A DNA stretch of 64,000 nucleotides from Polyangiaceae bacterium (lineage in GTDB: Bacteria > Myxococcota_A > Polyangia > Polyangiales > Polyangiaceae), in contig JAQSWN010000001.1 of assembly GCA_029266615.1 (NCBI GenBank), forward strand, positions 59,468 through 123,467, in the 5' to 3' direction. The notes beneath the pieces were generated by a model. The model worked only from the letters and a program-made list of their open reading frames with translations. It was not told the origin of the DNA and did not search any database. A program made the translations under genes and the position numbers. This document shows positions 9,865 to 16,406 of this stretch, one piece after another; positions within the stretch are counted from its first letter, which is position 1; every line of letters starts with the position of its first letter.

Positions 9865-10989
9865 ATGAAACCCATCGTCGTCCAGCTCGCGCGCCTCTTC
9901 GCCGCACTCGCCGTCCTCTACGGCGTGTTGCTCGCGCTCAGCTTGGTCTTCCGGCCGAGCGAGCGGGGTCACGCCCGGTTGGACTCTTCCCGCGCGGCGG
10001 AGTCGCTTTATCTCACCGAGCCGAAGTACGTGTTCTTCTCGCGTAGCCGGCTCAACACGGAGCAGGATAAAATTTTGGTGCTCGGCGCCTCCAACGCGCT
10101 CGTGGGCTTCAAGCAGCGCGAGCTCCAGGCGGCGCTACCGGAGCGCGAGGTGCACAACGTCTCCGTCAGCGGCTCCAACATCACGCAGATGAGGCAAGTC
10201 GTGGAGCTGGTGCAGGAGGTGCAGACTCCGGCCGCGCGTGAGCACAACACGTTCGTCCTCGGGCTCTGGTATGGCGTCTTCGCCTCCAACCGAGCCCGTT
10301 GGGAAACGCCCGACCGCCACGCCGGAGATACGGACATCGATCTGGAGCGCTATCGCTACGGGTTCTACAGGCGCGGCGAGCACGGCGCAGAGCCGCTGCT
10401 CCCGCCGAGCCTGCTCGACACCGGCGGACACCTCGTGCACCCCTACCTGGCGCTGGACGCGCTGACGCGCGACGCGACGCGGTCTCTGCGCGAACGCCTC
10501 TCCGGCAAGCCGCGCAAGTTAACCGACGCCGAGCGCAACGAGCGTCTCGTCGGCGCGAGTGAGCAGGCCGGATACCTGGCCTTCTGGCGCAAATACATGG
10601 GCAATGTGGAGCGGCTAGAGGACGCGCCGTTCCAAATTTTGGAAAAGACGGTGGACGACATCGTGCGCGCCGGCGGGCAGGTCGTGCTCGTCGACATGCC
10701 GATTCCGAGCTGGCACGCAGCCGGGTCTCCCCTCTACGCCGATTACTCCCGCCGCATGGAGACGCTGCTGCCGGAGCTCGCAGCGCGCGAGCGCGTGCGC
10801 GTGGTGCGCATTGCTGGCAGCGACAATGGCGACTTCAGCGACGAAGTGCATCCCAAACCTCGAGTTACCGCGCTCTGGTCCGAGACCTTGGCCAGCGCGC
10901 TGGTGCTCCCCGAACACGAACGAGAACAAAATGAACACCGAAGCCCACTACGCCAAGCTGACGCAGGTATTTCACGACGTATTCGATGA
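9865..10989 (+). CDS. SGNH/GDSL-like membrane-anchored protein (AlgJ/DltD-like)
   Basis: A 374-residue protein with one N-terminal membrane helix (LARLFAALAVLYGVLLALSLVF) and a periplasmic SGNH-type domain. The motif KILVLGASNALVGFKQ supplies a candidate catalytic serine and DFSDEVHPKP near residue 330 supplies the Asp-x-x-His pair. AlgJ/AlgX and DltD have the same plan and work with an MBOAT partner to place acyl groups on an extracytoplasmic polymer. It starts one base after the MBOAT stop codon, and its last 59 bases overlap the carrier protein gene in another frame. The C-terminal residues after about 352 may be poorly conserved because of that overlap. Confidence 0.75.
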   Translation: MKPIVVQLARLFAALAVLYGVLLALSLVFRPSERGHARLDSSRAAESLYLTEPKYVFFSRSRLNTEQDKILVLGASNALVGFKQRELQAALPEREVHNVSVSGSNITQMRQVVELVQEVQTPAAREHNTFVLGLWYGVFASNRARWETPDRHAGDTDIDLERYRYGFYRRGEHGAEPLLPPSLLDTGGHLVHPYLALDALTRDATRSLRERLSGKPRKLTDAERNERLVGASEQAGYLAFWRKYMGNVERLEDAPFQILEKTVDDIVRAGGQVVLVDMPIPSWHAAGSPLYADYSRRMETLLPELAARERVRVVRIAGSDNGDFSDEVHPKPRVTALWSETLASALVLPEHEREQNEHRSPLRQADAGISRRIR

Positions 10990-11176
10990 CGAGACGCTCG
11001 TGGTCCACCCGAAGCTCACCGCGGACGACGTGGACGAGTGGGACAGCCTCACGCACATCCGGCTCGTCATGGCCGTCGAAAAGGCCTTCAGCCTCAAGTT
11101 CTCGGCCGCCGAGGTCGAGCAGCTGCGCAACGTCGGCGACCTCGTGACGCTGATCGAGGCCAAGACCGCGAGCTGA
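10931..11176 (+). CDS. Acyl carrier protein
   Basis: An 81-residue acidic protein beginning MNTEAHYAKLTQVF. The phosphopantetheine attachment serine is Ser39 in DEWDSLTHIRLV, followed by helix text AVEKAFSLKFSAAEVEQL, the standard four-helix ACP pattern. The ATG at 10931 starts inside the end of the SGNH gene, so the two are coupled. It is the likely carrier on which the FkbH, MaoC and SDR enzymes of this operon load and alter an acyl group before the MBOAT protein uses it. Confidence 0.88.
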   Translation: MNTEAHYAKLTQVFHDVFDDETLVVHPKLTADDVDEWDSLTHIRLVMAVEKAFSLKFSAAEVEQLRNVGDLVTLIEAKTAS

Positions 11177-11177
11177 G

Positions 11178-11600
11178 ATGATGGCGCCCGAGGAGCACAA
11201 GCTCGCAGACCTGCGAGAAGGTCTGAAGCGGACGGTTCCGTTTTCGATCTCCCACGAGCAGATGCGCGCGTTCGCGGAGCTTTCGGGAGACTTCAATCCA
11301 CTTCATGTGGACGAAGCCTTCGCGCGGGGCAAAGGCTACGAAGGCTGCGTCGTCTACGGCGCGCTGCTCGTCGCCAAGGTCTCCGAGCTCATCGGAATGC
11401 GGCTCCCCGGGCGAGACAGCGTCTGGGCGAGCGTTTCCTTCGACTTCAAGCGGCCCCTCTACGTGGGGCGCGAAGCGGAGGTGGAAGGGACGCTCGTCAA
11501 CGTGCACCACGCTACCGGAATGCTCGAGCTCGCCCTGGTGGTGCGCTCGGACGGGCGGGTGCTGGCCAAAGGTAAAGCGGAGGTGGTTCTTGGAGTCTGA
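11178..11600 (+). CDS. MaoC-like hot-dog dehydratase
   Basis: A 140-residue single hot-dog domain. SGDFNPLHVDEAFA carries the Asp and His of the (R)-hydratase 2 motif, and GCVVYGALLVAKVSELIG follows as in MaoC and PhaJ enzymes, which hydrate enoyl thioesters or dehydrate 3-hydroxyacyl thioesters. It begins one base after the carrier protein gene and its last 11 bases overlap the SDR gene. In this setting the natural substrate is probably an acyl group on the adjacent carrier protein; that is inference. Confidence 0.85.
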   Translation: MMAPEEHKLADLREGLKRTVPFSISHEQMRAFAELSGDFNPLHVDEAFARGKGYEGCVVYGALLVAKVSELIGMRLPGRDSVWASVSFDFKRPLYVGREAEVEGTLVNVHHATGMLELALVVRSDGRVLAKGKAEVVLGV

Positions 11601-12276
11601 AAGCAGCTCGACGACGAAATGGTTCTTGGTCTCGGGGGGAGCCGGCGGCATCGGCGCCGCCGTGTGCAGCGAGCTCGCCGCCACCGGCTACAAGCCGATC
11701 GTCGGCTATCACCGGGGGCAAGGCACAGCCGAGACCGTCGCCAAACGTTGCGGCGGCGTGAGCTTGCAGCTCGACCTCACGAGCGACGCTTCCATCGACG
11801 CCGCCCTCGGCAGTCTCGCGGAGCTGCCGCACCTGGCGGGCGTCGTGCTCGCGGCTTCACCGCCGCTCACGCCCGGGCCGTTCGGGCAAATCACGGAAGA
11901 GCAGCTGCGCGCGCAGCTGCAGGTCAACGTGGTCGGTCCGCAGCGACTGCTTGCCGGTTTGGTGAAGGGCTGCTTTCGCAAGCACAAGGCCGGCACCGTC
12001 GTCGGCGTCTTGACGCAGGCCATGGGTGACTCGCAGAGCCCTGCGTCGGCGGGGCTCGGCGCGTACGTGATCGCCAAGTACGGCATGGCCGGGTTGCTGG
12101 CGGCGCTCGGCGCGGAATACCCGTGGCTCACCGTGCGCAGCGTCAAGCCCGGCTACACGGAAACGCCGATGCTCGACGCCTTCGATCCTCGCTTCCTCGA
12201 CCTGCAACGTGCCAAGGCGCCGTTCTCGACGCCCGCTCAGGTCGCATCCCGAATCCTCATGGAGATCAGCGCATGA
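11590..12276 (+). CDS. SDR-family oxidoreductase of the acyl cassette
   Basis: A 228-residue short-chain dehydrogenase. The start is taken as TTG at 11590 because GGAGG lies six bases upstream and the Rossmann motif VSGGAGGIGAAV follows at about residue 12; there is no usable in-frame ATG before that motif. The SDR active site is present in altered form: the Tyr-x-x-x-Lys pair is in YVIAKYG. The end KPGYTETPML is a usual SDR feature. It probably reduces a keto group or oxidises a hydroxyl group on a carrier-bound acyl chain. The stop overlaps the FkbH start (ATGA). Confidence 0.82.
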   Translation: MESESSSTTKWFLVSGGAGGIGAAVCSELAATGYKPIVGYHRGQGTAETVAKRCGGVSLQLDLTSDASIDAALGSLAELPHLAGVVLAASPPLTPGPFGQITEEQLRAQLQVNVVGPQRLLAGLVKGCFRKHKAGTVVGVLTQAMGDSQSPASAGLGAYVIAKYGMAGLLAALGAEYPWLTVRSVKPGYTETPMLDAFDPRFLDLQRAKAPFSTPAQVASRILMEISA

Positions 12277-14234
12277 CCAGCCAACTTTATTCTCAGCTTC
12301 AATGGCTTCCCGCCGCGCCCGCGGACTTTTCTGCTCAATGCAAGCGCCTCGCGGAAGGCGGCGAAGATTTGGGCAAGCGCGCGCAATGGCTGGCCGGCCA
12401 TGCGCTGGACGAAGTCGGGCTCCACCGGCTGGCGAAGGCGCTCGGGCGCGCCAAAGCCGCCGGGCAAAGCTTCAAGCCGCTGAGCCCTTTCAAGCTTGGA
12501 ATCATCAGCAACGCGACTTCGCACCTGCTCGTACCGGCGCTGACTGCCACCGCGGCTCGGCACGGCATCCTGCTCGAGTGCTTCGAGTCCGACTACGGCC
12601 AGATCATGCAGTCGGCGTTGTCGCCGGACTCCGAGCTCAACCGCGCGCGCTGTGACGCGGTGCTGGTCGCCATCGACCATCGGGGGTTACCGCTCGGCCG
12701 AGCCGCGACTAGCGCCGAGGCGGCGGCGGAAGGCGTGCGCGGCTCGCTCGCGCAGCTTGAGCAGATCCGGCGCGGGCTCAAGGAGCACGGTGGCGCGATC
12801 TGCATCCTGCAGACCGTCGCGCATCCCACCGAGTCCTTGTTCGGCAACTTCGACTTCGTTCTCCCGGGCACCCTCCGCAAAGCCATCGACGAGCTGAACC
12901 GCGGCATCGGAGAGAGCGTCGCGCAAAGCGACGACCTGCTCTTGGACGTCGCTCACATTGCGGAGACGGTGGGGCTCGCCGCCTGGCACGATCCGACTCT
13001 CTGGAACCTCGCCAAGGTGCCGTTTGCCGTTGATTTCGTGCCGCTCTACGCGGACCACGTCTGCCGGCTCGTCGCGGCGCTGCGCGGTAAGAGCAAAAAG
13101 TGCCTCATCCTGGATCTGGACAACACGGTCTGGGGCGGTGTCATCGGAGACGACGGCCTCGACGGCATCGTCATCGGCCAAGGCAACGCGACCGGCGAGG
13201 CTCACTTGGAGGTCCAACGCACGGCCCTGGCTCTCCGCGAGCGCGGCATCGTGCTCGCCGTCTCTTCCAAGAACACGGACGAGGTCGCGCGGCGTGCCTT
13301 TCGCGAGCACCCTGAAATGCTCCTGCGAGAGGAGCACATCGCCGTCTTCCAAGCGAACTGGAACGACAAGGCCACCAACATCTCGGCGATTGCCTCGGAG
13401 CTCTCGCTCGGGCTCGACGCGATGGTGTTCTTGGACGACAACCCCGTCGAACGCAACTTGGTACGCAAGCTGTTGCCGCAGGTCGCGGTGCCTGAGTTGC
13501 CAGAGAATCCGGCCCTCTATGCGCGCACGCTGCTCGCGGCCGGGTACTTCGAGGCGATCGCGTTCTCCGAAGAGGACAAGAAGCGCGCCGGTGCGTACCA
13601 GGACAACGCCAAGCGGGTGGCGCTTCAGAAGCAGGCCGGCGACGTGGACGCTTACCTGAGCTCGCTCGACATGCAGCTCACCCTCGCCCCCTTCGACGCG
13701 ACGGGGCGCGCGCGCATCGCCCAGCTCATCAACAAGTCCAACCAGTTCAACCTCACGACCCGGCGCTACACCGAGGCGGAGGTAGCAGCCGCAGAGCGCG
13801 ATCCGAGCGCTTTCACGCTCCAGGTGAGGCTCGCGGATACCTTCGGAGACAACGGCATGATCAGCGTCATCATCTGCCGCCAGGAGTCGGACAGCTGGGA
13901 GATCGACACCTGGCTGATGAGCTGCCGCGTCTTGGGACGAAAAGTGGAGCAGGCCGTGCTCGCGGAGCTGGTGGCGGCCGCGCGCGCCGCGGGCGCATCG
14001 CGCCTCGTGGGCCGCTACCTTCCGACCGAGAAGAACCAGATGGTAGCGGACCACTACGGCAAGCTCGGCTTCCAGCTGCTGGAAGAGCGAGCGGACGGCG
14101 GCAGCCTATGGGAGCTGCGCCTCGACCAAGCCCGCGTCCCCGACGGTCTGCCGATGACGATTCGGCGCCTCGGACCAACGAAACGGGCAAGCCCGCAGCA
14201 ACCGATCGAGGTCCAAAGCGACCTCGCGCTTTAG
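12273..14234 (+). CDS. FkbH-like HAD-IIIC protein (acyl-carrier loading enzyme)
   Basis: A 653-residue protein with three parts: an N-terminal SGNH-like region (ISNATSHLLVPAL, ECFESDYGQIMQ), a HAD-IIIC phosphatase domain near residues 275-420 (LILDLDNTVWGGVIGDDG; later VFLDDNPVERNLVRKLLP) and a C-terminal GNAT-like region (DTWLMSCRVLGRKVEQAV). FkbH takes the three-carbon unit of 1,3-bisphosphoglycerate and leaves a glyceryl group on an acyl carrier protein. With the carrier protein, SDR and MaoC genes immediately upstream it probably makes a glyceryl-derived acyl-ACP for the MBOAT enzyme. Its last 129 bases overlap the convergent pyruvyl transferase gene. Confidence 0.87.
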   Translation: MTSQLYSQLQWLPAAPADFSAQCKRLAEGGEDLGKRAQWLAGHALDEVGLHRLAKALGRAKAAGQSFKPLSPFKLGIISNATSHLLVPALTATAARHGILLECFESDYGQIMQSALSPDSELNRARCDAVLVAIDHRGLPLGRAATSAEAAAEGVRGSLAQLEQIRRGLKEHGGAICILQTVAHPTESLFGNFDFVLPGTLRKAIDELNRGIGESVAQSDDLLLDVAHIAETVGLAAWHDPTLWNLAKVPFAVDFVPLYADHVCRLVAALRGKSKKCLILDLDNTVWGGVIGDDGLDGIVIGQGNATGEAHLEVQRTALALRERGIVLAVSSKNTDEVARRAFREHPEMLLREEHIAVFQANWNDKATNISAIASELSLGLDAMVFLDDNPVERNLVRKLLPQVAVPELPENPALYARTLLAAGYFEAIAFSEEDKKRAGAYQDNAKRVALQKQAGDVDAYLSSLDMQLTLAPFDATGRARIAQLINKSNQFNLTTRRYTEAEVAAAERDPSAFTLQVRLADTFGDNGMISVIICRQESDSWEIDTWLMSCRVLGRKVEQAVLAELVAAARAAGASRLVGRYLPTEKNQMVADHYGKLGFQLLEERADGGSLWELRLDQARVPDGLPMTIRRLGPTKRASPQQPIEVQSDLAL

Positions 14235-15050
14235 GGCCTTACCACACAGCTCGTCGACCGTCTCCGTGAGGGAGGCGGTCGGCAGCGAATCCCCTGCCAC
14301 GCCGATGGAGCGGTAGTAGTCGTTGAACTTGAAGGTGCCACCCGGGATGTCGTCGCCGAGCTTGGCCCAGGCGTTGGGGATGCCGTACGCATCCGCGAGG
14401 ATGAGCCCGTGCAGAGACGTGGACACGATGTATTCACACTCGGCGACGATGTTGACCGTGCTCCACAACCCTCCGCGGATATCGATGATCTTCACTTCGT
14501 CGGTGTTCCGGTAGCGCGCCATCTTGGCGTCCGCTTGGTCCGAGAAGTGGGGGATGATGCCGAGACGGTAGCGCTTCCGACCCTCGGGGCGGTAATAGCG
14601 AGGGAGCAACAACACCGGATCTCCGTAGACGTCCGGACATTCTATGCCTTGCTTGCGGAGCTCTGCCGCCGTCAACGGGCCGCGTACCGCGCAGACGCCC
14701 TTCGGCGTTTGCTTGGGCGAGATGCCGGCCGACTGAAAGCCCGCGCCCCAAACGATGGTCTGGCAATCCGCGTGATGAAGGATGCTGCCGACCACCGCGT
14801 ACAGGGTGTCCGCCTGGGGATCTTTCGGCAGCGGGAGCAGAGCGCGCGCGTCGATGTCTACGCTTTGTACGCTCTCCCCGCCGACGAACTCCACGAGAGC
14901 GGGGTTGATGGCGTCACCCCAGTTGCGAAAGCAGTAGTGCAGGACTTTGACGTCGGCCTTGTGCCGAGTGAGGTACTGATTCGCCAGGCGAAACGCGCTG
15001 GCGGAAAGTCGTTTTATCTCGGAACCAAGCGCAAGTTGTTTAGTAGCCAC
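14106..15050 (-). CDS. Polysaccharide pyruvyl transferase
   Basis: A 314-residue protein with the pyruvyl transferase layout: HYCFRNWGDAINPAL at the N-terminus, then TIVWGAGFQSAG, VRGPLTAAELRKQGI and DPVLLLPRYY in the middle, and CEYIVSTSLHGLILADAYGIPNAWAKLGD near the C-terminus, where the SLHG histidine is conserved. These enzymes (CsaB, ExoV and relatives) add a pyruvyl ketal from phosphoenolpyruvate to a sugar. The start is GTG at 15050. It is read against the flanking genes, and its final 43 codons overlap the FkbH gene on the other strand. Confidence 0.85.
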   Translation of the reverse strand: MATKQLALGSEIKRLSASAFRLANQYLTRHKADVKVLHYCFRNWGDAINPALVEFVGGESVQSVDIDARALLPLPKDPQADTLYAVVGSILHHADCQTIVWGAGFQSAGISPKQTPKGVCAVRGPLTAAELRKQGIECPDVYGDPVLLLPRYYRPEGRKRYRLGIIPHFSDQADAKMARYRNTDEVKIIDIRGGLWSTVNIVAECEYIVSTSLHGLILADAYGIPNAWAKLGDDIPGGTFKFNDYYRSIGVAGDSLPTASLTETVDELCGKALKREVALDLDRLLRACPFRWSEAPNRHRQTVGDAGLVEAQLP

Positions 15051-15214
15051 GGCCTAGCATCTGCCGCGCAAAAGCAGCGGGTCAAGATGGCGAAGTGCTA
15101 CGCGCGTAGCGATTGGTCACGCCGATTTTCACGCGCTGTCGTTTGTACGAAACACGGTTTTTCGAATTGACGCTCTACCCTCACCATGTGCTGATTCAGA
15201 CAAAGGGCACATCG

Positions 15215-16294
15215 ATGCCGAGACTTATCTTGCTACTGCTACTGTCACTGTCACTTCTCTCGGCGTGTGGCTCGAGCCCCGCCGTCGAAGCGCGCTCCCT
15301 CCCCTCCTCCGTGAAGAAGCACCGACAAGAGGTGCTGGATCGCAGCCTCGTCGCCGAGATCGTCGGCGAGCGCGACGGAGACGCTTACCGCGTCGGCCCG
15401 GGCGACACGTTGCTCGTCGCCGTCTACGGCCACCCGGAGCTCTCCATCGCTCCTTACGCGGGCGGTATGGGCTCCATGGCCGCGGACCGCAGCCGCCTCG
15501 CCGGCCTCGTGATCGACAACGACGGGACGATTCAGTTTCCGCTCGTCGGCACCGTGCAGATTGCCGGCAAGACCAGCGCGGAGCTGAAGAAGTTCCTGGA
15601 GAACGAGCTGGTCGCCTACGTGAAGGACCCGAAGGTCACGATTCAGGTCGTGTTCGCGGGGAGCATTCGCTATTACCTCCTCGGCCAATTCACCCAGCCC
15701 GGGCTGAAATACAGCGACCGCCCCCTACGCTTGCTCGAGGCGCTCTCGCTCGGCGGCAGCGTAGAGCTGGACAAGGCGAGTCTTCGAAGCGCCTACATCG
15801 CCCGCAAGGGCAAGCGGCTGCCCATCAATTTCTATCGCCTCATCCGCGAGGGCGATCTGACTCAGGACATCCGTCTGCGAAGCGGGGACGTGGTCCTCGT
15901 GCCGGACAACACCAACGAGCGCGCGTACGTATTCGGCGGCGCGGTCGGCAGCAATCCCAAGGGCGGTACCGTGTCGTTCGTGAACGGGCGGCTTACCCTC
16001 CTGCAGGCCCTCGCGCAAGTCGGCTTCGGCACCACCGAGCAGGTCCAGGGCAAGCTCTCGGAAACGTACGTCATTCGTAGCGAGGCAGACCGTGGGGAGC
16101 TGTTCGTGATCGACGCAGAGCAGCTCATGGAGGGCAAGGCCGCGGATTTCGAGCTTGCCCCAGGGGATGTGATCTACGTGCCCCCAACGTGGGTCACGAG
16201 CTGGAACCAGGTGCTTGCACAGCTGCTGCCCACCCTGCAGGCCATCTCCGGGGTGCTCGCGCCTTTCGTACAAATCAAGTACCTGTCGCAATAG
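15215..16294 (+). CDS. Wza-type polysaccharide export lipoprotein
   Basis: A 359-residue outer-membrane export protein. The signal peptide MPRLILLLLLSLSLLSACGS ends in a lipobox (LSAC), so the mature protein starts at a lipidated Cys. A Poly_export domain follows (YRVGPGDTLLVAVYGHPELS, VQIAGKTSAELKKFLENEL) and SLBB domains after it (FTQPGLKYSDRPLRLLEALS; VFGGAVGSNPKG). The ATG at 15215 has AAGGG seven bases upstream; the longer open frame to 15113 has no signal peptide at its start. It would form the exit channel for the polymer made by this locus and work with the Wzz/BY-kinase protein. Confidence 0.9.
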   Translation: MPRLILLLLLSLSLLSACGSSPAVEARSLPSSVKKHRQEVLDRSLVAEIVGERDGDAYRVGPGDTLLVAVYGHPELSIAPYAGGMGSMAADRSRLAGLVIDNDGTIQFPLVGTVQIAGKTSAELKKFLENELVAYVKDPKVTIQVVFAGSIRYYLLGQFTQPGLKYSDRPLRLLEALSLGGSVELDKASLRSAYIARKGKRLPINFYRLIREGDLTQDIRLRSGDVVLVPDNTNERAYVFGGAVGSNPKGGTVSFVNGRLTLLQALAQVGFGTTEQVQGKLSETYVIRSEADRGELFVIDAEQLMEGKAADFELAPGDVIYVPPTWVTSWNQVLAQLLPTLQAISGVLAPFVQIKYLSQ

Positions 16295-16406
16295 CGCCGC
16301 ACTGGCTCGGGGGGGGCTCGCGCCGCTCCCCCGCGCGGAAACGTCTCGGCATCCCGCGGTCGCTCGGTCAAGTTCGTCGCTCTAGTTGGCGCCGCCTTGG
16401 CCGTGT

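Noticed and set aside
15167..15200. A sigma-70 promoter before the Wza-type gene (TTGACG with a weak -10)
   Set aside because: TTGACG is clear, but no convincing -10 box lies at 16-19 bases.
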